From Nematostella vectensis (taxonomy: Eukaryota > Cnidaria > Anthozoa > Actiniaria > Edwardsiidae), in the NCBI RefSeq assembly GCF_932526225.1, contig NC_064043.1, positions 10,769,821-10,833,820 of the forward strand: 64,000 bases of DNA. The letters run 5' to 3'. The translations under genes were made by a program, and so were the position numbers. Each line of letters begins with the position of its first letter. Position 1 is the first letter of the stretch. Below are positions 36,801-49,300 of this stretch, piece after piece. A model generated the notes under the pieces. That model saw nothing but the letters and a program-made list of their open reading frames with translations, ran no database searches and was not told where the DNA came from.

Positions 36801-37081
36801 GGATCTGTTCTATCAGTTCTATTCATGATTTTTATCTGTAATTTGCATAAATTTCAAACTTGCCTTTTCCTTATTGAATGTTTGAGCAGGAACTATTAGC
36901 ACTGAGAAGACATACGGTCAACTCACACACATTTGGACGTAAGGGAAAGTTCATTTATTATCTCGAGGGACGGCGTGAGGATACTGTGGGGGGGGGGGGG
37001 GCTCTAATAATTTCCGAGGGCTAAAGGGTGGGCGTCGAAAGTGTTTGGATTTTAAAAGGGGGGTCACTGATTCCTTTGGGT
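33885..37081. other. Intergenic, mucin gene upstream region
   Basis: It includes the probable 5' UTR and promoter of the mucin gene (a TATAATAAAA-like tract on the minus strand near 33945) and the fold-back element at 35717-36383. No supportable gene; open frames here are short and lack splice context. A poly-G run lies at 36987-37000. Confidence 0.5.
35717..36383. mobile_element. 667-bp fold-back element with ~260-bp inverted arms
   Basis: The left arm starts TGAGTGTAGGTTTTTGTCGA and the right arm ends with its reverse complement. Pairing runs through the GAGGGTAAC, ACTCACTTTA and CTCGTCGAG blocks to about 35990 and 36115. The unpaired centre is ~125 bases. No coding capacity. Confidence 0.85.
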
Positions 37082-37089
37082 GTTGTCTC

Positions 37090-39934
37090 TAGGCATGTGT
37101 AGATTGTGCTAGCAAATTTGGGAAAAGTTGCTTGAAAATATGGCCAAAAGTTGCTCTATAATTGCTAATACACCTTTTGCTGTTAAATAACGGGAAAGGG
37201 ACATTCATTTTTGCCAAACGTTGTATCGTTAACGTGCATTGTACGTTCATCTAAATCGCAAGAAACATCCTTAGCGTGACTCGACTTTCAATAACAATGA
37301 TTGAATATGCGCGAATATTCAATAGCATCAACAGACAATCAATAACGCAATTGGGCATTCATTCGAATGGAATGAACATTATTTTGCATGCAATCAAAAA
37401 TTCAATTACACGTTTGGACAATCTGTAGCGTTTATTGACAATCAGTTATAAAAAATAGAAAATTCATTAGTGCTATTAACATAAACAAAGACAATCAATA
37501 AGCCTTTTCAGATAATCATCTTCATAAATGTGACATTCGTCAATGTGGTTTGACAACCATTTATCCGATTTAAACAAACAAGGAAAAATAAAATTTCATT
37601 AGAGTTACTATTTTTCTATTTTCTTTAAACAGAGGGCTCCTAAATTTAAGAGAAAATATAGAACTATAAATTATTTTGAAAAAAAAAAAAACAAGACAAA
37701 AAAACAACACTTTTTGTAGATGGTTTACAAAAGCAAAAAAAATAATATACTCACTCGTTCGCTACAAAAAAAAGAAAACGTTTGTATGAGACATGCCGCC
37801 AAGAAACTCCTCGAACACAGGGAAGAGCTAGAAGAGGGGAGAGAGAGCGTACAGCCAAGTATGTGGTCAAAGAGGAAGAAGAAATATCACAGTCACTTTG
37901 GCTATTTCGCCCACCAACGGTCTTATCTTCCACTCTTCTATCATCGGGGGAATAAATGCACAAAGATTCAACGACTTCACAAACACGACTGAATTTTTAC
38001 CCCAACGAAAACGTCATTTTTATTTACGACGGTGCACCAGCGCACCATAACCAACTAGATACCGGCCCAGGGCGGAGCTAAAAAAGTTACCGCCCTACAG
38101 CCTATTTCTCAACATCGCAGGCTACAACATAGGAACAGTCACGGGAGCGAAAAATGTGGGCAATGGTTTCGTTTTATGCAAACCTATATACCTCGCGGTT
38201 TTAATAAAAATCAATTTCAGGTTTAAATGTCACTTCAAAAATCGAAAACAACACTAAAACTAATGATATTTTCTTTTCTTTTAATGTTTGTTTGAATATA
38301 ACAAATGATTGTCAAACCACATTCATGAATGTCACCTTGATGAACATGATTGTCTGAAAAGGCTTGTTGATTGTCGTTGTTTATGTTAATAGCACTAATA
38401 AATGAATTTTCTACTTCGTATAACTGATTGTCATTAAAAGCTACTGATTGTCCAAACGTGCAATTGAAATTTCATTGCGCGCAAAAGAATGTTCGTTCCA
38501 ATTAAATTGAATGTCCAAGTGCGTTATTGTTTCTCCGTTGATGCTAATGAATGTTCACGAATATTTAATTATTGTTATTGAAAGTCGAGTCACGCTAAAT
38601 GATGTTTCGTGCGATGTTAATGAACGTAATACGCGTTATCGATGTAACTTTTGGCACAAATGAATGTCCCTTTCCCGTTAATGAACAGCAAAAGGTGTCT
38701 ATCCAAAAGTTGCCACCAGAAATTAAAAATGTTGCTCGCTCTCTAGAGTCGTTGGTTCTAGATAAATGCTCAAAACATATTTGTTTGCTTGTTTTCATTT
38801 CAACAATTCCATTAAATATTTTTTTCCAATCACTAAAATTTGTTTAAGTAATCATTAAAATATAAATACATTTGTCAATCAATCTCTTTTAACTCAACAA
38901 TAAAAATAGGATAGTTCTAGTAAATTTTCTTACTAGTCAAAGTTCACTTGGATAGGCATCCTGTGATTAAATGCAGTATAACATCATATATACACCATTT
39001 GTTTTGCATGAATGTGCATTATTAGGGCACAAATAAACAATAAGTAATTGAATAATTATTTTAGGATATTGTTTGTTATACAGGGCTTATTGTTTGTACG
39101 GAGGCGCTAACGTTTGTAAGAAGCACGCAAGTGACTTTCACAAAATACCATTGTTTGCACTTGCTGTAATAAAAATGTTAATGAATATTTAGTTCACTGT
39201 ATTGATTGCGAGTTCTCGTATTATTGATATTTTGTTTGTGCTATTGTTACGTATCAACGCGCAAATGAAAATATATATTTCATTCCTGGTTGTCGAATAA
39301 TGTAAATGAATGTGAAGAAAATGCAATTGCAATTGCAAATGCAATTGTGTGCACTCAATTATGTAAAGTTCGTTAATGCTTTTCCTTTTAGGTCAAATGA
39401 TTTTACTTTCGCTTAAATGACAGTACATCGGCGTGAATGTTTGTAATTTTGGCTAAAATGACTGCGTATTTCTCGGTAATGAAAAGCAAAAGGTGTAATA
39501 TACTCCGTGATGCTTTAGGCAGTGATAAAGTTCACAGCCTATACTGATCGATCAAGTCTCGCTACACGCAATGCTATTTTGGAAACTCTGTCACACCATC
39601 TGTAGCGCATGTTGCATTTGACGACGTCGATTGACCGCTCTTTCGTCGCCTGTTTTTTCCTTCATTCACGCAAATTTTAAGTTTATTCAACACCCGTTAT
39701 AACAGCCGCTGTTCAGATTTCGTGGGCACACGTAAAACGAGTGAGGACTGTCCAGGACCATTTTAAGGTGAAATAACGAACTTTTTTATGGTTTGGATCG
39801 ATTTTATACCAATTTGTTGCTCAAAAGTTGCAAAGAAAGGCAAAAGTTGCCCTAGGTTGCTGGTCCTTCGAAAAGTTGCTCAAAACGCCAAAAGTTGCTC
39901 AAAAGTTGCAGCGAGCACAATCTACATATGCCTA
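37090..39934. mobile_element. 2.8-kb non-autonomous hAT-like DNA transposon
   Basis: Inverted ends TAGGCATRTGTAGATTG are flanked by perfect 8-bp direct repeats GTTGTCTC (37082-37089 and 39935-39942). Both subterminal regions are dense in AAAAGTTGC motifs, as in hAT transposase-binding regions. The interior is an imperfect hairpin with ~500-base arms (~37170-37590 against ~38280-38700) rich in TGAATGTC/GACATTCA motifs. No transposase-like frame was seen; the short frames at 37720 and 38599 are not recognisable. Confidence 0.85.
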
Positions 39935-40043
39935 GTTGTCTCTACTATATAATTTGACAAAGTGTCAAATCAGACTTCTTGGTTTAACTTGTCTCGGTTT
40001 GGGGGCAGTTATTTGGCATGCACAATCCAAGGATATGTATTAA

Positions 40044-41354
40044 CAGGCCCGTACCCAGGGGGTGGGGGGTGCAGGGGGTGCGAACAGACCCCCCACACAG
40101 ACACACGGTTCTTAATAGACGTGCTGTTTGTAGACAAAACTATAAAGCATAAGCTAGATCAAGAGAGCATAAGATGAGAGAGGGACACTTTGGTATTACC
40201 CGCGCGCCATGTCGATTCCGAATCCGGCTATTTTTAGTAACCACCACCCCACGACTGCGCGTGAGGATTTGCTCCTTTTATTTTGTCCTACTCCCCCGCG
40301 GGTTGCGTGTTGTTGTTTTGCCAACTTGAAAGGAATGAAAAGAGATCATGTAAAATAACTCGGAAGAAGAAAACAAGTCTAACTTAAGTTACCAAGATTG
40401 GCAAATATACTCACAGAAAGCTAAATCCCTGAATAGTTTGACTGTTTTGTTTGTCTGAGCGGCGAAGTCAAGTGAGAAAGAAAAAACCGACGAGCGATAA
40501 AATGGCTACTGCGTTTGATTCAAATCCCGACTCCAGCACTCCAGCTTGTATAATAACAACACAATAATATAACATATAATAATAACAACATCAAAGAAGT
40601 ACAGTAACATCTCCCTCTTTATTTGTTCTCACTTTTACAAAAGCTCAGGTACTTCAGTTTGCTGGCTTTGATCGTCACAAAAATGCATTCCCTCGCTACA
40701 AGGATAGTTTTATGAAATGTATTTTTCTTGGATTCCTTCTCAATTCACCGAAATACAAAAATCAATATTATATCTAATGTCTAACTTACAGATTTCGTTT
40801 GACTATTAGGAAGATAATGAATGTTGAGAAACCACGGAGAAGCAGCAAGTTAGAGCAAAAACGGTGATTGAAGCACGAGGTCTTCCGCTCTTAATTCGAA
40901 ATGAAATCTCGTTTTGGAAACTTTGCAATCCTCGAAGTACTACATCCCCTTAATAAACTGCAACTGCCAATATCCTTGATGCTAGAATGACATTTTCGAT
41001 GATGAGACTAATAAAATAGCGGCAAACAACAAGATGTAAATGCCAAAGCGCAGGGGTAGGGTGAGTAAAAATGCTCACGCGCAGTGGTTGGGTGGTGGTT
41101 ACTAAAAATAGCCGGATTCGGAATCGACATGGCGCGCGGGTAATACCAAAGTGTCCCTCCCTTATCTTATGCTCTCTTGGCTAGATCACTCTGGTATGTA
41201 GCCAAATCCGACAATAAACGTCCCGTGGAGATACTGCAAATGCATAAAAAAAATCCTTTTTTTGTTTTTTCGGGGGTCGCCAGAAAAAAAATAGGTCCAC
41301 TTTTGCGGATTTCGTCCCCCCCCCCCCCCAAGAAAAATCCTGGATACGGGCCTG
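40044..41354. mobile_element. DNA transposon with CAGGCCCGTA ends, host of a nested element
   Basis: The ends CAGGCCCGTACCCAGG and CCTGGATACGGGCCTG are inverted repeats of a hAT-like type. The flanks share only ATTAA, so the target duplication is uncertain. Most of its length is the insertion at 40160-41179; only about 290 bases are its own. Confidence 0.75.
40160..41179. mobile_element. 1020-bp element nested inside the CAGGCCCGTA element
   Basis: Inverted ends begin CAAGAGAGCATAAG and remain paired for ~100 bases, through GGGACACTTTGGTATTACCC and AAATAGCCGGATTCGGAATC. The flanks carry the direct repeat GCTAGAT (40153-40159 and 41180-41186). The interior is A/T-rich without a recognisable gene. 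Confidence 0.8.
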
Positions 41355-41667
41355 ATTAAGCCACGTTTTATCTATGCAATGCAAACCTGTATACACCCCA
41401 AATACATCTTTTTATGGTCTCCGCCATATAATAATATAAAGTGCTTATGTTCCATATCTAAAATATAAACAAAACGTTTTAATGCTATAAGCGGTCATTC
41501 TCCATCATCAAAATCCTCGCTCATATCTTATTCTCCTGTCTTCCTCGCTCTCTTTCTTTTCTCGTGCTGCTCTTATTTCTTGAAAGGAGAAAATCGAAAA
41601 CCCTTTTTTGCTTCTTTTACATCATCTATAGCATCAACCATTATCAGGTTGCAACCTGGAGTTAGTT

Positions 41668-41868
41668 AGCCTGCTAGCCGGCTCTCATTTGTGGGTTATT
41701 CGGAAATGTTTTATTTTCGAATATTGGGAACCCTGTGCGCGCGCGAAGGCCGAGGTGCGCTGGGCCGTGGGTGCAAAGAAATTTCTTTGCACCCTCAGCC
41801 TTTGCGCGCACAGGGTTCCCAATATTCGAAAATAAACATTCCGAAAAACCCACAACGACAGCCGGCTA
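41668..41868. mobile_element. ~200-bp palindromic MITE
   Basis: Inverted arms of ~70-85 bases run from TAGCCGGCT through ATTTTCGAATATTGGGAACC and CTGTGCGCGC to the mirror at 41868. The direct repeat GGAGTTAGTT flanks it (41658-41667 and 41869-41878) and is a likely target duplication. Confidence 0.8.
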
Positions 41869-42034
41869 GGAGTTAGTTGCATCTTTGAGAAATTGAGTGC
41901 CTTCACTTTTTCTGAATTGCACAGCTTGCAGCTAATCTCTTGCTTGCGTTCCTTAGACATTGCCATTGCAGTTCTTTCCTTTTCCTTCCTTCTTCCTTTG
42001 CTCTCTTCTTCCTTTGCCTTCTTTCTTCGTTTCG

Positions 42035-42200
42035 GGAGGGGGGGGGGGGGCACCGAAAATATGGGGGAAGCGTTAGGGGGGGGGGGGGGGCATGAAAGAT
42101 TTTGTTACTCCTGATGGGGGGTCAACTAAATTTATCCGTCACTTTTATCAAAATCCTCACGCCGCCCCCCCCCCCCCCCCCCCCCCCCCCCCCCTTCCTG
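42035..42200. repeat. Poly-G and poly-C runs
   Basis: G-runs at ~42036-42050 and 42076-42090 and a ~31-base C-run at ~42164-42194. Low-complexity intergenic DNA, at risk of assembly error. Confidence 0.8.
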
Positions 42201-42581
42201 GGTGATAAATGAACTTTCCCTAAGCCAATTTTTTTTTTTTTTTAATGTTTATACATTATCTGTATACACCCGCATTGACTCTTTTTGGTTTTTTCACAAA
42301 TTTACTGTATTTCACCTGATTTCACAAGATATCTGTTCAAGTTGGTTGACAGCTATGAGAAGGTGACCTGGGTTTTGGGGCATTTTGACAAAAAGATAGT
42401 TTCAGTGTAGGATTTGCTGTCTTATTTACAGTAAAATAGAAGACAATAAATAGTATTGAAAGAGCCCTTTGACTTAGCCTTACCCTAAAAATAGTTTACA
42501 AAAACGTAGAAAAAAAACACCGGACAGCCTCTATCTGCTGGTGTGAGTCGAGCCTTGTGGCCTGCGTCGACAGTTGATTAT

Positions 42582-42669
42582 TAAATAAATGAATGAATGA
42601 ATGAATGAATGAATGAATGAATGAATGAATGAATGAATGAATGAATGAATGAATAAATAAATAAATAAG
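42582..42669. repeat. (AATG)n / (AAAT)n microsatellite
   Basis: About 17 AATG units, then AAAT units. Intergenic. Confidence 0.95.
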
Positions 42670-42850
42670 TCTGCGTTGGTGTCGACTTTTTTTTAAGGTT
42701 TTATCCTAAGAATAGGTATTGTATGTATCCTATTGCTCCAGGTGTTAACTTGTGTATCATATTTGCTCATCATTCAGAGAGCATAGAAGCTAGTTACAAA
42801 ATTCGATAAAACTTTAAGCACACTGGTGGTATATACAAACAACTCACAAG

Positions 42851-43237
42851 GACATGACGGAAAAACCCTGAACATGCGCACTTTGAAGAACTGGAGAAGG
42901 AAGATACAATTTCTCACAATGGCCATCAGTTCCTTGTATTCCGGACTGATTTTCCCTTTTCAAAACACAAATAACCAAACGTGAGGCTGATATTCACATA
43001 CCCAGATTTTGGCTATTTAAGATATTTTTTTCTTGATCATCCTTGCGCTACGTATGAGCTCAGGAACGAAAAGCTCAAATTCCAATGTCACTTTACAAAA
43101 CATCGCATCGATTTAAAAAAAGTCGCATTTGATATTTTGTTCGATATTACTCATTAAGTACTTAGGTGAATTTTCCGCCTTAATCGATGTGAAATGAACT
43201 TATTGGAAACGTCAAGTCATGTTTTTTCCGTCATGTC
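42851..43237. mobile_element. Second copy (inverted) of the 9-bp-TSD MITE
   Basis: It carries the same GACATGACGGAAAAA inverted ends as 32127-32508. Its body is the reverse complement of that copy with scattered substitutions. The flanks ACTCACAAG and GCTCACACC look like a decayed target duplication, so this copy is probably older. Confidence 0.85.
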
Positions 43238-43828
43238 GCTCACACCAATATCTCTTGGATATGCAGGGTTCTAGGGTTTTTGTTGCGAGCAGAGACCCAC
43301 TCTCTCGCTTTTTCGCGCGCCGCAGGAATCCTGAATCCACGAAACAATTCCTGAATTCATAGAGCCCGCTAAGGTTAATACTTCTTGAATAACTAATACT
43401 GAGTTAGTCCGTTATGACATTTTGTAAGTTTTCCGACAATGACACTTTAGTACTATAATACCCTTAATTGCATTTTAATTTTCACATAATAAAAAACTCA
43501 CTTCTCGTCAGCCCCTTTTCAGTTGATAAGTAAAGATATACTCTATACGTCTACCTTATTATCAAAACAAATGAATTTGTTTTCGAGTTTGTTTCTCTTT
43601 GGTATTTTGAGTCATTCAGCGTTCGAATCCCGCTATTTGTGCAGATTTCGAGTCGTTATTCTGTGGACATGACAACATTTACACTACAAAGGGATACCGC
43701 TGGTTGATAGACAAGCTGATCAACACCTCGGATCGACCAAGAAACATCATGAATAAATCAGTGGCTGACATAGTACACTAAGCGGGGACGGCCGTGTGTT
43801 CACATGAGGGTAGAACTACCCAAAAGCC
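43238..43828. other. STOX upstream region
   Basis: 590 bases between the MITE and the STOX start codon. It must hold the STOX 5' UTR and proximal promoter. No TATA box was recognised. Confidence 0.4.
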
Positions 43829-46800
43829 ATGGCTAGTACCTCAAAATCCAACAGAGATTGCAGTCGAACGCCGAAATACTCGATTTTAGCTAGCAATATC
43901 GTTGGAGTCCAACTTTCGCCGTGTTCGGAGTATGAATCAACCGGCGACCCCGCTAGCGATTCTAAACCACAACAAAACTTGTCCGGAAAAGATATTTTCG
44001 ATTCATTTATCAAGGAAAACCAGACTACCTTAAATACACGGCTGAATGAGACGTTAAGCGAAATTCGCTTTGCTGGATGGATAGAACCTTCTACACTTTT
44101 ATTGAAAGGTCCATCAGATGAATTGGACGTCCTGAAAGAAGCATGGCGCCGGAGATTTCTACGTAGTCCAGCTAATTTTGTGATACGAGAAACCGGTAAG
44201 TAGTATTAGTAAGTTGTTGCTGTTAATTCAACTTGATATTTGGTAGAACTTTTTTCAAATCAACTCTTTTAAACTTTCAAAGATTTTGCACTGCAGGAGG
44301 CTTGTTAGGATTGCTGTCTTGAGAGAGTTTGTTGATGATGAACCAGTTAAAAGCACCCTAAAATGCGATATTTCGTCTGACTTTCGCACGGGATCGGTAG
44401 AATAAGGGGAAGCAAAGGTTCATATTTTGTAGGGCTTGGTGTTAGTTCGCATATTTCTCTTTAGTTCGACATCTCTACAAACCCAAAATCAATATTTCAA
44501 GGTCCCATCGTGAAGCGTTTTAGATAAGCTGATGTTGTGTTGAGAAGGATTAAAATTTGTCAGTTGAAGATACAGGTGTAATTTTAGCGGCAAGGCTAAC
44601 CTTAGATCAGTAGCAGCAACAATCTTTGTAAGAAGTTATACTAAATATACTCAACAAGTTTGCATACGCCTGTTGACCTTTAGTTTGACCATCGCAGAAT
44701 TAAACTTGACGCGAAAGATCAACTCTTAAAAATACCTCACACAGCAGTTTTGATAACCTAGAAGCGTTAATGGATAATCATTCCATCGGCTCAACGACCC
44801 TCTGCTCTAAAAGCGTTTAGAAATCAATTAGTGTTTAGGAAACTTAGTTTACATTTCGTTGCGCGATGAGTATTTTTGTATTTACGGCCCGACACAAATG
44901 CATTGAATTCGCTAACAATGGACACACATAAAAATAAAGCCCCTCACGCTCAGGATTTATTAATTGCACGAGAGACGGTGCCGACACTGTGGTTTAATAT
45001 GATTATTCTACACAGAAACGAGCGTATAAACACTGCACCGCGAAGTCTTGAAAATGTTTATTTTGCGAGATTTGTACACAACTCCAATACTGAGCGTGTT
45101 CTAGTATAATTTTGCGTGAGATTACCTATCCTGCGGCGAAAATCCTTATTATTGAGTGTTGCCTCAGATTCTAGAGAATAGAATTCAGAAGATGATTTTG
45201 TTATATTTTAAATAGTTGTGGGTGACTCTATTGTGTTTCCGAAAGCCCTATTATTTTGCCCCTCTGGGCGTAACGCTTCGTATCCCAAAACTGTTTTGTG
45301 GTCTTAGACACAGCGACACAAACAAGCAACTCATGTGGGTCGATTAATTAATTAAGTCGAGCAAGTTCGATTATATACTAGAAAAGAGTTTTCGAATTTC
45401 AGCCTAATTGATGAAGTTGGACGCGTAGATGTAAATTTCCCATTTGAATCAGGTTTATGTCAATAAACATGTCTGTTGACACTATGATATGTTGGCGTAT
45501 TTGGTGTACGCATCCGATCGAGGCATTTCTATCAACCAGATGAAAGCTAGGAGAATAAATTTGTGACCTGTACAAGTTTTTTTTTTTTTAATTGCACACG
45601 GTTAATTGTTATATCCAGTACTAATTATTCTCTTTTTAAGGACAGAAACCCATGTTTGCCATACTTTGAACAGCTAGCTAGTCTGCGGCGGCTTTTTCTT
45701 TTACCGCCGGGTCAATTGATTTTTTACTCGTTGTTTGTGGGCTTGACATTCCAATATGTGGTGTTGTTAAACGTACGCTTCTCGAACTTTGTGGGGGTCC
45801 TTGCTATACCTTTGTCCGAATTGCCAAGTTTTTGTTTTGTTTTGCTAAGTCCAAACGTCGTATTATCCATGAGCCGTATTCAATGCAAATTAATCAAGTT
45901 GATTGTTGCATCTTCATTTGCATGCATTTGCATTGAATACGGCTAATGGATAATACGACGTTTGAACTTAGCCTTGTGTTTTTTTTTTTTTTTTTTTTTG
46001 CTAACTAGTTTTCTGTGATAAACAGATAGATCCTTTTCTGCCCAATCCAACTTTTGAAGCCCCTGCTTCTTTAAAGCCCCGTGCAAATAGTGCTAACATC
46101 AGCCAGCACTGCTGGTACGAAGTTGATGAACTAAGTCACGGCACCCCCTTATATGGCGTGCAAACGGTGATTAGTGCTATTGGGTTAGCGATGTTGGCCG
46201 TTTTGCTTTATATAAACATGACAGAACTTAAAAAAGGTTCTTTCTAGGCAGCAGCGCGACACTTCTTGACGTGCAAGAGTAATAAAGAGAGAAAGTAACT
46301 GCTTGCTATTTTTTTGCGATTAAGAGTTTCGTGCTTTTCTAGATTACGATTTTCTTTCTCTTGCATTTGCTTTTGTTCTAGTCAACAACAACTTACTAAA
46401 TGCAACCATTAAACGTACTTAAAGGTTTTTATGTCTGGTGTATTTATCTTATTTTTCTTCTTCGTTTTTACCCTTCCAGGTAACATCGGTTCAATCGGCA
46501 TGGACCTCGTCCCACAAGCACCATTCCTACCGCTGACCAAAGCTCTGTACGAAGCAATAGCGGCACTCAACGAAAACAAACTTTCAAGCACTCAAAAGGA
46601 CGTGTTCCAATACCTCGCACATACCTACCAGTACGTGCATGTGCCTAAAGTCCACGTGGTCCACGACTGCTTGGGAATACTTATCAAAGAGAGAAGGGTG
46701 TACTTCACAGGTAACGCGTACTTCGCGTTCGCGGACAGGGGTTACGAGTCGGAGGATGCGCGGGATAATTCTACTGTCAAAACAGATAAGAACGAGGGGG

Positions 46801-48851
46801 AGGGGCCCACTGTTGATAATACGAGGAAGAAAAATCAGGAGGGTAAAACGAAGAAGCGGCACGGATCGAAGGAGTCGGAGAACTCGGCGGATGGGCGTAA
46901 GAAGACTAGCGGTAGAAGATCGAATGGACATAAGAGACACTCGAGTAAGGAGTCTCGTAGCTTGGATACGAGTAGGGACTCTGCCGTTATATGCTCTGAG
47001 TCATCAACTCCAACTAAGGACGAGAAGATCGCGAAATCAAGCGTGTCAAGCGAGTGTTCCAGCTCCCCGCACGAGGCTGAAGAGTCGAGAAAATCCAAGG
47101 ATAGACAGTCTGTATTCGGCCACATCGCGTCCTTCATTAAAGGGCGAAAGTCGTCGACTTCGGGGGCATCGCAGTCAGAGCGAGAGAGTGAAAGAGAAGA
47201 TGGAAAAGACAAAGTGAGTAAGATGAGTGTCGTCAAAGAGGAAGAATCCAAAAAGGAAAGTGAAGTAAAGAGAATCAATGCTAGTGAGAACAAAGACAGT
47301 GACAATGTTGACTTTGAGTTTAGACGTAGTAGATCTTTTGTTGCGCCGAACCGAAAGCGGCCCGAGTTCTCACGAAGCAACTCCTTCACCGCGACATCTA
47401 ATAAACCACTTTCAAGTACGAGTACTTCTCGAATGAATGGCGAGAGTTCGCCGATGTTTGTGACACGGTCGTTCAAAACCGAGTCCGTACGGACAAGTTC
47501 GGACCATCCGTCGTTACTCCGATCTAGCGTCGAGGGGCCATCGTCAAATAAGACTAGCGTCGAGTGGCCATCGTCTGTACGGACAAGCTCCGAACGGCCA
47601 TTACCTGTACGAACGAGCGCCGAACGGCCTTCGTTGCGAACAAGCGCCGAACGGCCTTCGTTACGAACAAGTGCCGAACGAACATTGCCAGTTAGGAAGA
47701 GCACGGATACCTCTTCGTCATTTCGATCAAGCACCGAGCGGCCATTTTCATTTCATGCGGATACGGAAAGGCGAGAGTCACCTTGGACGAGTACCGAGCG
47801 AACGTTGTCCCTACGAACAAGCTCGGAATTCGATCGGCTCAGCCCGGAAGGGTACGAAACTCCATCAATGAGGCCTGCAGAGTCGAACTTCACCCGAAAT
47901 CTTTCTCTTAAACGTCGAGAAATGAACGGAAGCAAGAACAGCACATGTGCTGTAGGAATTGTGAGGCCGCTGCACACTTATACGCAAAGCTCGGGCTCAG
48001 AAAGTCTTTCCAGGGCCAGCTCTGTCAAAGAAAACAGCAGGTATTCCACTCCTAGTATCGGAACCCCTAAAAGTGACCGAAAGAGTAACAACAATTCAAG
48101 TGGCTTTATAAGGAGCTATTCAATGAAGGATTCAAAGGGTGATTTTACCCCGATAAAAGTGGCTAAACCTCAAGAGAGGGAATTCATCCGTAACTCGCCT
48201 TTGCAGAATTTACTGACAAGGAACACCGGCACAACAGTGGCCCTTACGGCACCTGGGCACAGCTCAATCTACACCAGTACCCCACTACCCTCGGGGAGCT
48301 CGTACAACTCCTCCACACTCCACTCGGGAAGTCAGTATACCTCACGTACATTCACTTCCGCCGGAAGTAAATCCAGTTCGAGATCCACACTGCAACACAG
48401 ACACTCCTTTCACGGGACGTCAAACAAGCGGTCATCTTGGAGAACTGAGGTACGATCACGTGACGACTCGGACGACGTCACTAGTGTTCCCATGACGTCA
48501 GTCGAGGGTTTAAGAGAGACGGGGGAAGCGTGTAAGTCGCCGATCTGTTACGATCAGAGCAAACTCGAGGATAAGATTGGTCAGTGTAGGTGCAGTGGGA
48601 ATAGCTGCTGTCATCGATATGCCACGAGCCCCGACCGAACGAGAAACGAGGGCTCCACGAGAGACGATCGATCGTCCATTTGTACTAGAAGCGACGATAT
48701 TCTATTGGGCGAGATTTCATCTTCGGCTTCCTCGGCGGATTTTCGGTTAGTTTCTAGGCTTAAACACATCGATAATGGCTCATCGCCATTTGCAGTGGCC
48801 GAAGGTCACGTGATGTTAGATTCAAGCCTGACATTTATTGGGGTTATATAA
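43829..48851 (+). CDS. STOX: Storkhead-box protein (STOX family), two exons, 912 residues
   Basis: Exons 43829-44195 (ATG in AGCCATGG) and 46480-48851; the split Gly codon joins ACC G/GT in phase. STOX1/2 and Drosophila Knockout are nuclear and cytoplasmic winged-helix regulators (family knowledge). Residues ~100-122 carry WRRRFLRSPANFVI. Residues ~123-206 hold the storkhead winged helix with NIGSIGM, FLPLTKALYEAI, LGILIKERRVYFTGNAYF. The rest (~700 residues) is Ser/Arg/Thr-rich and disordered, with a local repeat of the RTSAERP type at 47560-47860 and a few Cys near the end. Length matches vertebrate STOX (~930-990). The ortholog group is clear, but paralogue numbering is not. Overlapping long open frames on the same segment are shadows. 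Confidence 0.88.
44196..46479. other. STOX intron
   Basis: 2.3-kb intron (GTAAGT ... CCTTCCAG). It contains the palindromic element at 45843-45974 and a poly-T run at 45979-45998. No exon or RNA gene was seen in the rest. Confidence 0.6.
45843..45974. mobile_element. ~132-bp palindromic MITE
   Basis: Inverted arms GCTAAGTYCAAACGTCGT and TATTATCCAT...GCCGTATTCAATGCAAAT are mirrored at 45974, with a centre of ~30-40 bases. The outer GCTAAG/CTTAGC bases suggest that the repeat or target site extends to the ends. Confidence 0.8.
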
Positions 48852-49300
48852 CGATATCTATTGGAATGCTTGGTATACGTAATTATGACTTCTGTCAATG
48901 TAAAACTAAGGCATGTGTTAGAAATACCTGTAGAAAAAGAAAATAAGTATTAGATAGTTATAGCTTATTTTCACAAATGCGCTTGGAATTAATAAAAACA
49001 AATAATAAATAAATAAAAACCAGGAATTTGGATCTTAATTAACACGGTCTTTATGAGGAGTTGTCTTTAAAGCCGAATGTCGATCAACCCCCTTTTTTAT
49101 AATTTACGTTTGAAATACAACGTATTTTAATTGGCAAGAACTTTAACAAAAAGAGATTGCTACTTTTATTTAAACATTTGACCGGGAGTATATCAGTTAC
49201 TAGCATTTTCTTTTAGATTTCTGGTTTTCGCCGATGTGCGCCTGTAGGCCAATACGCTAAAGCAGCTACCCTCTCAGTAACCTTGGGGCAGGAGGGGGGT
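48852..49300. other. Convergent 3' UTRs of STOX and the GPCR gene
   Basis: Plus-strand AATAAA signals lie near 48990-49016 (for STOX). A minus-strand AATAAA lies at 49165-49170 (for the GPCR). The two transcripts end tail to tail within ~150 bases. Confidence 0.6.

Noticed and set aside
43616-43650. tRNA-like T-loop GTTCGAATCCCGC
   Set aside because: No matching D-arm, anticodon arm or acceptor stem upstream or downstream.
46639-47734. Alternative 192-residue plus and 299-residue minus frames over the STOX exon
   Set aside because: They overlap the STOX coding frame, which has the recognised winged-helix domain and links in phase to its first exon.
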